Below are positions 1-5,501 of a stretch of DNA of 5,501 bases, one piece after another. Positions within the stretch are counted from its first letter, which is position 1, and the number at the start of each line of letters is the position of its first letter. Source of the DNA: an uncultured Chloroflexota bacterium (lineage in GTDB: Bacteria > Chloroflexota > Limnocylindria > Limnocylindrales > Limnocylindraceae); the NCBI GenBank assembly GCA_937864085.1, contig CALMIH010000047.1:1-5501 (forward strand), written 5' to 3'. The translations under genes and the position numbers were made by a program. The notes beneath the pieces were generated by a model that saw only the letters and a program-made list of their open reading frames with translations, did no database searches and was not told where the DNA came from.

Positions 1-16
1 AGTTCTGACGCGCCGA

Positions 17-706
17 TCACCGCTTGCGCCGCAGTCGCTTTCGTGATCGCTCCCCTGCGCTGAAGGTGGTGTAGGCAACGTATGTCGCCACAACCACTGA
101 GGAGACGAGACCGATGAAGAAGACGAGGAGTGGCGCAGCGCCAAGATCAACGATATCTGTAGGGATCACGCCGAGTAGCGCCGTGACTGCGCCGGTCACT
201 ATCCACGCGCGACCAACGGTGACGTGCGCCGCATCCCACGCTGCAACGCTCTCTAGCGTCCACGGAAGGCGCACGCCAATGGTGTAGTTCTGCTTGATCT
301 GCGGCGCTGCGTACCCGAGCAACACGAAGAGTGCGCCGAGCACGATTGGCACTGCATGATCGAGTCGCGCCGCTTCGCCGTAGCCTGAGTTGATAATCGC
401 CGACTGGGTGACGGCAAAGAGGAGGACAAGCCCCATCCCAACGTAGCCGAGCGCTTCGGCGCTGCGCACGATGTTGTCGCGCTTCGGATCAAAGCGGATC
501 GCAAGCGCAGTCAACAGCGCCGTGAGACCAAAGATGGCTGGAAGGAGGAGGAGCGCCTCGCGTCCGGCAAAGCCGTCAGCGAAGCCGTCAACGTTCCAGT
601 GAATGGCGAGCTGTGCATCCGCTGGAAGTGTTTGGAAGGCGGTAAGTGTGAAGAAGGCGGTTGCTGCGAGCGCAACGGTGGAGACCACCCGCGCGACAGG
701 ATTCAC
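17..706 (-). CDS. SdpI/DUF1648-family integral membrane protein
   Basis: A 229-residue polytopic membrane protein of the SdpI family. The best known member is the Bacillus subtilis immunity and signalling protein against the SdpC toxin, but most members have no known function and I do not claim immunity here. It has about six hydrophobic helices (roughly residues 5-24, 49-71, 85-106, 117-134, 163-182, 187-210). The first loop has the DUF1648 pattern (LP at 27-28, then IHWNVDGFADGF at 35-46). The loop before helix 5 has the SdpI signature NYTIGVRLPWTLES (140-153) followed by W157 and H161. The tail from R220 is almost entirely basic (RSRKRLRRKR). The start is GTG at 706-704, sharing one base with the pntB stop (TAGTG) and preceded by AAGGGG at 5 nt; there is no other Met before residue 91. 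It is the distal gene of the malic enzyme-pnt operon. The family call is solid and the role unknown. Confidence 0.88.
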   Translation of the reverse strand: MNPVARVVSTVALAATAFFTLTAFQTLPADAQLAIHWNVDGFADGFAGREALLLLPAIFGLTALLTALAIRFDPKRDNIVRSAEALGYVGMGLVLLFAVTQSAIINSGYGEAARLDHAVPIVLGALFVLLGYAAPQIKQNYTIGVRLPWTLESVAAWDAAHVTVGRAWIVTGAVTALLGVIPTDIVDLGAAPLLVFFIGLVSSVVVATYVAYTTFSAGERSRKRLRRKR

Positions 707-2133
707 TAGAGCCCCTTGATCTCGGAGACCACCTGCGAGAGGACACCCTTCGCGTCGCCGAAGAGCATGGAGGTCTTCTCAAGGTAGAAGAGTTCGTTCT
801 CAATGCCGGCGAAGCCTGTTGCCATACCGCGCTTCACCACGATCACCTGCTCCGCATCCTGCACGTTGAGAATCGGCATGCCGTAGATCGGCGAGGCAGG
901 GTCACTCTTTGCGGCGGGGTTTGTGACGTCATTCGCGCCAATGACGAGTGCAACGTCGCAGGTGTGGAACTCTTCGTTGATCTCTTCAAGATCAAAGAGG
1001 TGATCGTACGGAACATTCGCTTCGGCCAAGAGCACATTCATATGCCCTGGCATGCGACCAGCAACGGGGTGAATGGCAAATCGCACGCGTCCCCCGCGCT
1101 TCTCAATCAGTTCGGCGAGCTCGCGCACCGCATGTTGCGCCTGCGCCACCGCCATGCCATACCCAGGAATGATGATCACGTTGCGCGCGTAGCCAATGCG
1201 CATTGCGGCATCTTCGGCGCTGATGCTGCGCGTAGTGAGCCCCTCGGCGCTCTTCACCGAGGCGGCCGCCTTCTCGCCGCCGAAGGCGCCGAAGAGGACG
1301 TTCGCGAAGCTACGGTTCATCGCTTTTGACATAAGGATCGAGAGGATGAAGCCGCTCGCGCCGTCCAGGGCGCCTGCGACGATCAGGATGTTGTTGCCGA
1401 TCGCAAAGCCCGTGGCACTCGCCGCGAGTCCTGCATAGGAGTTGAGGAGCGAGACCACGACCGGCATGTCTGCGCCGCCGATCGGCAGCACGAGCGTGAC
1501 GCCGATCACGAGGGCGAGGAGGGTCATCAGGCCGAAGAGGAGGACGCCGTTATCGGCACCTGCGCCAGGGCCGCCCGATTGGGTGGCGATCAAGTAGATC
1601 CAGAGTCCGATCGCGCCAACAAAGATTGCCGCATTGATGATCTTCTGGCCTGGGAAGGTGATCGGCTTCCCTGAAATGAATCCCTGCAGCTTCCCGAACG
1701 CCATGAAGGAGCCGGTGATGGTGAGTGCGCCGAAGATCGTTTCAAAGCCGAGCGCCACCATCTTCACCACCCCCGGTCCACCAGGAACGTCACGATAGTG
1801 AAGGAACTCGGCGATGCCGACGAGGGTGACGGCGAGTGCGCCGAACATGTGGCTGACGGCGATGCGTTGCGGCATGGCGGTCATTGGGACCAGCAGGCCC
1901 ATCGGGAGGCCGATCACTGAGCCAACAACGAGACCAATGATGATGTACTCGTAGGTGATGATCTCGTGGTTTAGCAGGGTGCCGATAATGGCGAGCAGCA
2001 TGCCCGCCGCAGCGAGCTGCATGCCGCGACGCGCGGTGTCTGGCTTGGTCAGTCCACGCAGGCCGAGGATGAAGGCCGCAGAGGCGGCGATATAGGCAAC
2101 CTGCACGAAGAGGGCGCCGATCTGTGGGTTCAC
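706..2133 (-). CDS. pntB: Proton-translocating NAD(P) transhydrogenase, beta subunit
   Basis: Membrane and NADP(H)-binding subunit (domains II and III) of the energy-linked transhydrogenase, which couples proton entry to hydride transfer from NADH to NADP+. At 475 residues it is full length for the family. About nine membrane helices occupy residues 7-270. They carry residues expected for the proton path: H95 in the MPQRIAVSHMFG segment (E. coli beta-His91 equivalent), D222 in GGADMPVVVSLLNSYAG (Asp213) and N231 (Asn222), then SKAMNRSF at 269-276. The C-terminal NADP domain has the GYGMAVAQAQHAV nucleotide loop (324-336), HPVAGRMPGHMNVLLAEA (355-372), GANDVTNPAA (399-408) and K434-R435 followed by GMATGFAG, the usual contact with the NADP 2'-phosphate. 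The start is GTG (2133-2131) inside a GTGA overlap with the pntAB stop, with GGAGG 7 nt upstream. No key residue is missing. Confidence 0.97.
   Translation of the reverse strand: MNPQIGALFVQVAYIAASAAFILGLRGLTKPDTARRGMQLAAAGMLLAIIGTLLNHEIITYEYIIIGLVVGSVIGLPMGLLVPMTAMPQRIAVSHMFGALAVTLVGIAEFLHYRDVPGGPGVVKMVALGFETIFGALTITGSFMAFGKLQGFISGKPITFPGQKIINAAIFVGAIGLWIYLIATQSGGPGAGADNGVLLFGLMTLLALVIGVTLVLPIGGADMPVVVSLLNSYAGLAASATGFAIGNNILIVAGALDGASGFILSILMSKAMNRSFANVLFGAFGGEKAAASVKSAEGLTTRSISAEDAAMRIGYARNVIIIPGYGMAVAQAQHAVRELAELIEKRGGRVRFAIHPVAGRMPGHMNVLLAEANVPYDHLFDLEEINEEFHTCDVALVIGANDVTNPAAKSDPASPIYGMPILNVQDAEQVIVVKRGMATGFAGIENELFYLEKTSMLFGDAKGVLSQVVSEIKGL
712..717 (-). promoter_or_regulatory. Ribosome binding site of the SdpI-family gene
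   Basis: AAGGGG on the minus strand within the last codons of pntB, 5 nt before the GTG at 706. It is a moderate Shine-Dalgarno, and together with the TAGTG stop/start junction it supports coupled translation. Confidence 0.55.
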
Positions 2134-2525
2134 TTTGGCGCCTCCGTCTTCTTGAACATCTTCAGCATGCGGTCAGTAATGACGAATCCGCCGACCACGT
2201 TGACGGTGGCTGCGGCCACGGCGATTGCCCCCATGATGTTGATGTAGAGCGGTCGCTCAGATCCAGCAATCACAATGCTCGCCACCAAGCTGATCGCGGA
2301 GATGGCGTTGGTTGCCGCCATGAGTGGCGTGTGAAGAAGCGGCGGCACCTTGGTGATGATCTGGAATCCGGTGAACGCGGCGAGCAGGAAGACGTAGACC
2401 TCCACGATCTGCGCGTCAATCAGCGTGCCGCTCGCGCTGGCGCTCTCCGCTGCAGTGAAGCCGCCGCTCATCAGCGTGATGGCGACGGTTGCTGCGCCGA
2501 GTGCCGTTGCAACTGCACTGATCAT
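2130..2525 (-). CDS. pntAB: Proton-translocating NAD(P) transhydrogenase, alpha-2 (small membrane) subunit
   Basis: Small membrane subunit of the three-gene transhydrogenase, equivalent to the C-terminal helices of E. coli PntA; it forms the membrane domain with PntB. The diagnostic block VYVFLLAAFTGFQIITKVPP (43-62) followed by LLHTPLMAATNAISAI (63-78) is intact. Two further hydrophobic segments follow (about 77-88 and 94-115) and the conserved end VVGGFVITDRMLKMFKK (110-126). The 131 residues include an alanine-rich hydrophobic stretch (residues 1-33) ahead of the usual first helix. The ATG start has AGGAG 7 nt upstream, and no later start has a comparable site. The gene begins 10 nt after pntAA and overlaps pntB by 4 nt. 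Confidence 0.95.
   Translation of the reverse strand: MISAVATALGAATVAITLMSGGFTAAESASASGTLIDAQIVEVYVFLLAAFTGFQIITKVPPLLHTPLMAATNAISAISLVASIVIAGSERPLYINIMGAIAVAAATVNVVGGFVITDRMLKMFKKTEAPK
2141..2145 (-). promoter_or_regulatory. Ribosome binding site of pntB (supports GTG start)
   Basis: GGAGG on the minus strand, inside the last codons of pntAB and 7 nt before the GTG at 2133. It is the strongest Shine-Dalgarno in the window. It supports the GTG start and the 4-nt GTGA overlap with the pntAB stop. Confidence 0.8.
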
Positions 2526-2532
2526 CTTTCTA

Positions 2533-2537
2533 CTCCT
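2533..2537 (-). promoter_or_regulatory. Ribosome binding site of pntAB
   Basis: AGGAG on the minus strand, 7 nt from the pntAB ATG and overlapping the TAG stop of pntAA (2538-2536). The overlap places re-initiation directly after PntAA termination and fixes the pntAB start, so the N-terminal hydrophobic extension is likely translated. Confidence 0.8.
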
Positions 2538-3642
2538 ATCGCTTCACAGGTTCGCCAGCGTTGGTGATCAACATTGGTCCAGCGATCTCATCTGCTGCGT
2601 CAATCTTGAGGCTCTTGTCTTCAGCGGTGAGGTGCGTGATCAGCGTGCGCACGTTAGTGGCAAACATCTGCGATGCGTGTAGCGGGACGCTCGCCGGAAG
2701 ATTGGCAGCGCCGATCAGGTGCACGCCGTGCTTCAGCACCGTCTCGCCAGAGACCACCCCTTCAACATTGCCGCCAGATTCGGCGGCGATATCCACCACC
2801 ACGGAGCCTGGCCGCATCGTGGCGAGCATCGCGTCCGTCACAAGAATCGGCGCCTTGCGACCCGGGATCAGCGCCGTGGTGATCACCAAGTCTTGGCTGC
2901 TGATGTGCGCCGCAATGATCGTTGCGTTCTGCGCCGTCTCGTCATCTGTCTGCGCACGCGCGTAGCCGCCTGTCCCTTCGGCCTTTGCCGCAGGTTCAAC
3001 AAACTGTGCGCCGAGCGAACGCACCTGCTCGCCAGCGGCGCCGCGCACGTCGAATGCGGAGACCACCGCGCCGAGTCGGCGCGCCGTGGCGATCGCCTGA
3101 AGTCCTGCGACACCAGCGCCCATGACGAACGTCTTCGCCGGCGCAATGGAGCCTGCTGCGGTGGTGAGCATTGGGAGGAACTTGTCGAGCGCTGCGGCGC
3201 CGATCAGCGCCGCCTTGTATCCAGCAACACCGCTCTGCGATGACAAGACGTCCATCGACTGTGCGCGGGTGATTCGCGGCACGAGTTCCATCGCAAGCGC
3301 GGTGATCTTGGCGCTCGCTAACGCTGGGAGAATCTCTTCGTTGGCGCCAGGTGTCAGGAGCGAGATCAGCGCACATCCCTTGGGGAGCGCGGCGGCCTCG
3401 TCGGCACTCGGCTTACGCACCTTCACCACAAGCTGTGGGGCGGCGGCGCTCAGCGCGGCCGCATCTGCAACCAGGGTGGCACCCGCCTTCTCATATGTGG
3501 CGTCTGGGAAGCCGGCGGCGGCTCCAGCACCGCGCTCAACAATAATCTGATGGCCTGCAGCGATCAGCTTTGCGGCAGCGTCGGGGACGAGCGCCACACG
3601 GCGCTCCCCTGAAACCCTCTCGCGCAAAACGCCAATCTTCAT
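2536..3642 (-). CDS. pntAA: Proton-translocating NAD(P) transhydrogenase, alpha-1 (NAD-binding) subunit
   Basis: Soluble domain I of transhydrogenase, which binds NAD(H) on the cytoplasmic face of the membrane complex and exchanges hydride with the NADP domain of PntB. It is 368 residues long. The alanine dehydrogenase/PNT N-terminal domain opens with MKIGVLRERVSGERRVALVP. The transhydrogenase-specific loop PRITRAQSMDVLSSQ is at 122-136, including the Arg and Gln that contact nicotinamide in the Rhodospirillum enzyme. The Rossmann loop GAGVAG is at 175-180, an acidic residue (D198 in FDVR) follows beta-2 as expected for NAD rather than NADP, and the mobile-loop motif GGYAR is at 225-229. The RAQSMD loop and the adjacent pntAB/pntB exclude alanine dehydrogenase. 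The subunit ends at KR just before pntAB, so the alpha chain is genuinely split rather than broken by a frameshift. The ATG start has AGGA 7 nt upstream and lies 26 nt after the malic enzyme stop. Confidence 0.97.
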   Translation of the reverse strand: MKIGVLRERVSGERRVALVPDAAAKLIAAGHQIIVERGAGAAAGFPDATYEKAGATLVADAAALSAAAPQLVVKVRKPSADEAAALPKGCALISLLTPGANEEILPALASAKITALAMELVPRITRAQSMDVLSSQSGVAGYKAALIGAAALDKFLPMLTTAAGSIAPAKTFVMGAGVAGLQAIATARRLGAVVSAFDVRGAAGEQVRSLGAQFVEPAAKAEGTGGYARAQTDDETAQNATIIAAHISSQDLVITTALIPGRKAPILVTDAMLATMRPGSVVVDIAAESGGNVEGVVSGETVLKHGVHLIGAANLPASVPLHASQMFATNVRTLITHLTAEDKSLKIDAADEIAGPMLITNAGEPVKR

Positions 3643-3649
3643 CGTGTAA

Positions 3650-3653
3650 TCCT
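3650..3653 (-). promoter_or_regulatory. Ribosome binding site of pntAA
   Basis: AGGA on the minus strand, 7 nt before the pntAA ATG, in the 26-nt gap after the malic enzyme stop. The same bases form TAGGAT, which also matches a TANNNT -10 box, so an internal promoter cannot be excluded, although read-through from the malic enzyme gene is the simpler reading. Confidence 0.6.
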
Positions 3654-3668
3654 ATCGTTCGCCGTGAT

Positions 3669-5363
3669 TCATGCAGGGAGATACGGGCGGTATACGGGGC
3701 TCCACATCGCCGCGTCCACGAGTTCAGGAATTCGTTCGGCTGAGGTTGCAGGGGCCCAGCCACCTGCCACGCCCGCATGGATCACCGCGATCGCAATGCT
3801 GCGACTGATCACGCGGAGCTGTGCGATCGGCGGATAGATGGAGGCGCGCTCTGGGGGAGTTAGCGCGGCGAGGGTTTCTGCGGCAACAAGGAAGGCCTCA
3901 TCTGGGATGCGCGGGAGGTGACCGGCAATGGCGGCAAGGCCGACACCAGGGAAGATATAGACGTTGTTCGCCTGACTAATCGCCTCAGGCTTCCCGCCAA
4001 CAAGGACCGGCTCAAATGGCGAACCAGTTGCAACCACCGCGCGACTATCGCTCCAGGTAAGAATGTCCAGGGGCGTTGCCTCTGCACATGAAGTTGGATT
4101 AGAGAGCGGCCAGATCAGTGGCGCAGGAGCTGTCGCGGCGACGGCGCGAATTGCCGCCTCGGTGAATGCACCCGCCTGACCGCTTGTCCCAAGGAGTGCG
4201 GTTGGTCGTGCTGCGCCAATGATGGCCTCCAACGTTGCCGTGCCGCTCATCGCGTCAAGCTTCAGCGCACGCAGTGTTGCGGCGGAGAGTGCGAGCTCGC
4301 TCTTTCCGTCGGTGAGATCGCTCCGTCCGTCATGCACGATTCCCTTGGAGTCCATCGCGATGATTGCACTCGCGCGCTCATCGGCGCTCATCCCAACACT
4401 CTCGAGGTAGCGGCGCAGGAGGCGCACGATGCCGAGCGTTGCGGCGCCTGCGCCGTAGAAGAGGAAGCGCTGGTCGTTCATCTTCTTACTGCCAGAGCCG
4501 CCACCCGCGTTAATGGCGGCAATAATTCCGGCGAGCGCAACGGCGCCCGTCCCTTGGATATCGTCATTGAATGACGGCACGGTGCCGCGATAGCGCTCAA
4601 GGATCTTGATCGCATTCTGTTGCTTGAAGTCCTCCCACTGGATCACGCAGCCTGGGAGCGCCATCGCCACCGCCGCAACGAATTTCTCAATGAACGCGTC
4701 ATACGCAGTGCCGCGCAGCCGCGGCTTCCGCCAACCGAGATACGTAGGGTCATCAAGCAGTTCTTTATTGTCCGTTCCAACATCGAGTGAGACTGGGAGT
4801 GCCCACGCGGGATGAATCCCAGCGGCGGCGATGTAGAGCGAAAGCTTACCGATTGGAATCCCCATCCCGCCAACGCCAAGATCGCCGAGGCCGAGGATGC
4901 GCTCGTTGTCTGTCACCACGATCAGTCGCGTCTCGCCGCCGCCAGCGGCGTTATGTAGCAACTCTGGAATGCGGTCCTGATCATCTGGTGTGATCCAAGC
5001 GCCACGAGCGCGTCGCCAGATCTGGCTCCAGCGTTTGCACGCCTCACCAACGGTTGGTGTGTAGACCACGGGGAGGAACTCCTCCATGTTTTCGGCGAGG
5101 AGCCGATAGAAGAGTGTCTCGTTGCGATCCTGTAGCGCAGCGAGTCCGATGTAGCGCTCAAGCGGGTCCTGCTTCCGACGAATCTTCTGCAGCTCCACGG
5201 CGACCTGCTCTTCGAGTGTGAGCACCGTGGCGGGGAGGAGCCCGTCCAGGCCGAGGAGGCGCCGCTCTTCGCGGCTAAAGGCGGTGTCCTTGTTCAGCGT
5301 GGGGCGGCTCAGTAGTGCCTTGCCACGCTCTTTGACCGCGATTGGGGGGAGGGGTGCTGCCAT
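3669..5363 (-). CDS. maeA: Malic enzyme, large SfcA/MaeA type (NAD(P)+-dependent, decarboxylating)
   Basis: Cytoplasmic enzyme oxidising L-malate to pyruvate and CO2 with reduction of NAD(P)+. From the chosen ATG it is 564 residues, matching the 565-residue E. coli MaeA class. Visible in order (numbering from this ATG): LNKDTAFSREERR near 23-35, NETLFYRLL (81-89), the catalytic-Tyr motif YTPTVG (101-106), the signature RILGLGDLGVGGMGIPIGK (155-173) with the catalytic Lys at 173, metal ligands E244-D245 in QWEDF and Asp in FNDDIQGT (265-272), the Rossmann loop GAGAA (304-308), PLSNPTS (419-425), ATGSPFEPV (445-453) and FPGVGLAA (472-479). The C-terminal WSPVYRPY resembles the E. coli end. An in-frame ATG at 5408 would add 15 residues (MLRTLHPPHGYPESP) outside the conserved domain and overlap the divergent gene, so 5363 is preferred, although its Shine-Dalgarno (GAG at 6 nt) is weak. 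Cofactor preference is uncertain: the DSKG loop (338-341) resembles NADP-type animal enzymes. Likely first gene of the operon. Confidence 0.93.
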   Translation of the reverse strand: MAAPLPPIAVKERGKALLSRPTLNKDTAFSREERRLLGLDGLLPATVLTLEEQVAVELQKIRRKQDPLERYIGLAALQDRNETLFYRLLAENMEEFLPVVYTPTVGEACKRWSQIWRRARGAWITPDDQDRIPELLHNAAGGGETRLIVVTDNERILGLGDLGVGGMGIPIGKLSLYIAAAGIHPAWALPVSLDVGTDNKELLDDPTYLGWRKPRLRGTAYDAFIEKFVAAVAMALPGCVIQWEDFKQQNAIKILERYRGTVPSFNDDIQGTGAVALAGIIAAINAGGGSGSKKMNDQRFLFYGAGAATLGIVRLLRRYLESVGMSADERASAIIAMDSKGIVHDGRSDLTDGKSELALSAATLRALKLDAMSGTATLEAIIGAARPTALLGTSGQAGAFTEAAIRAVAATAPAPLIWPLSNPTSCAEATPLDILTWSDSRAVVATGSPFEPVLVGGKPEAISQANNVYIFPGVGLAAIAGHLPRIPDEAFLVAAETLAALTPPERASIYPPIAQLRVISRSIAIAVIHAGVAGGWAPATSAERIPELVDAAMWSPVYRPYLPA

Positions 5364-5406
5364 TGGAGACTCAGGATAGCCGTGCGGCGGGTGTAGAGTT
5401 CTGAGC
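5364..5406. promoter_or_regulatory. Divergent intergenic region, probable bidirectional promoter
   Basis: The 43 bp between the malic enzyme ATG and the response-regulator ATG is the only sizeable gap in the window and the only place where both outward transcripts could begin without starting inside a gene. Possible -10 hexamers of TANNNT form are TATCCT on the minus strand (5378-5373, 9 nt before the malic enzyme ATG) and TAGAGT on the plus strand (5394-5399, 7 nt before the regulator ATG). Neither has a convincing -35 at 16-18 nt, and both would give very short or absent leaders. The assignment is by position and weak motif match; promoters inside the flanking coding sequences remain possible. 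Confidence 0.35.
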
Positions 5407-5501
5407 ATGGCCGCATCGATCCTTGTTGTTGAAGACGATCCCGCCGTCGCCCTCGCGCTTGAAGTGGCGCTGAAGGGTGAGGGGTATCTCCCCCTGCTCG
5501 C
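5407..5501 (+). CDS. Response-regulator receiver domain protein, 5' fragment
   Basis: The first 31 codons of a divergently transcribed gene that runs off the right edge. The translation begins MAASILVVEDDPAVALALEV and continues ALKGEGYLPLL. This is the start of a CheY-like receiver domain: a hydrophobic beta-1 strand (ILVV), the acidic cluster E9-D10-D11 that binds Mg2+, proline after the cluster, then amphipathic helix 1 ending in GEGY. The phosphoacceptor Asp (normally near residue 52) and any output domain lie outside the window, so the type of regulator cannot be told. The ATG overlaps the upstream alternative ATG of the malic enzyme on the other strand (CATG at 5406-5409). Upstream there is no strong Shine-Dalgarno, only GAG about 8 nt away. 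Its position suggests, but does not show, a role in regulating the neighbouring operon. Confidence 0.85.
   Translation, partial: MAASILVVEDDPAVALALEVALKGEGYLPLL

Noticed and set aside
1..16. Terminator after the SdpI-like gene
   Set aside because: Only 16 bases remain beyond the stop codon, with no inverted repeat or T run, so the operon end cannot be judged.
661..1329. Plus-strand open frame of 222 codons opposite pntB
   Set aside because: It lies wholly antisense to pntB and the start of the SdpI-like gene, has no recognisable domain, is rich in His/Arg/Cys as shadow frames of GC-rich genes are, and pntB is unambiguous on the other strand.
2719..3243. Plus-strand open frame of 174 codons opposite pntAA
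   Set aside because: Antisense shadow of a well-conserved gene with no coherent protein features; other frames in the same region are equally open because of base composition.
2130..3642. Alpha subunit broken into two by a frameshift or nonsense mutation
   Set aside because: PntAA ends naturally after domain I, and pntAB has its own strong Shine-Dalgarno and start. This two-piece alpha arrangement is a normal family architecture.
5364..5408. Malic enzyme start at the upstream ATG (5408)
   Set aside because: It adds 15 unconserved residues and overlaps the divergent regulator. The only Shine-Dalgarno-like AAGGA is 11 nt away inside that gene, and the length from 5363 already matches MaeA. 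Not fully excluded, since the 5363 start has only a weak ribosome site.
1..5501. Repeated words such as gcgccgatc and frequent GATC suggesting a dispersed repeat or methylation-linked motif
   Set aside because: The occurrences fall in coding frames and follow from preferred codons (GCG-ATC, GAT, GGC, GCC); they have no regular spacing and no conserved flanks.

Overview
The window is a compact, fully coding stretch of a bacterial chromosome, moderately GC-rich by eye. Five genes lie head to tail on the minus strand, and a sixth, cut by the right edge, diverges from them on the plus strand. Nothing identifies the organism firmly. The three-subunit (split alpha) proton-translocating transhydrogenase, GTG starts in the two distal genes, clear Shine-Dalgarno motifs inside the operon and very short intergenic gaps fit a free-living bacterium with a compact genome. 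Split PntAA/PntAB/PntB sets occur in Alphaproteobacteria, Actinobacteria, Thermus relatives and Chloroflexi, so I do not commit to a phylum. I see no phage, IS, CRISPR, tRNA or rRNA signal.

Layout in order of minus-strand transcription: a large SfcA/MaeA-type malic enzyme (5363-3669); after 26 nt, pntAA (3642-2536), the soluble NAD(H)-binding domain I; after 10 nt, pntAB (2525-2130), the small membrane subunit; overlapping by 4 nt, pntB (2133-706), the membrane plus NADP(H)-binding subunit; overlapping by 1 nt, a six-helix SdpI/DUF1648-family membrane protein (706-17). Spacing tightens steadily (26, 10, -4, -1), as expected for one translationally coupled operon. On the plus strand, a response-regulator receiver domain starts at 5407, leaving only 43 bp between it and the malic enzyme start.

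How the genes may work together (inference): malic enzyme oxidises malate to pyruvate and CO2 with reduction of NAD(P)+, and the transhydrogenase uses the proton gradient to drive NADH + NADP+ to NAD+ + NADPH. Co-transcription makes this look like an NADPH-supply or redox-balancing cassette fed by malate. Two points complicate that reading. The malic enzyme carries cofactor-loop residues resembling NADP+-preferring animal enzymes. The last gene encodes an SdpI-like membrane protein with no obvious link to redox metabolism, yet it is coupled to pntB by a TAGTG junction. No intergenic gap exceeds 43 bp, and no terminator is visible before the left edge.
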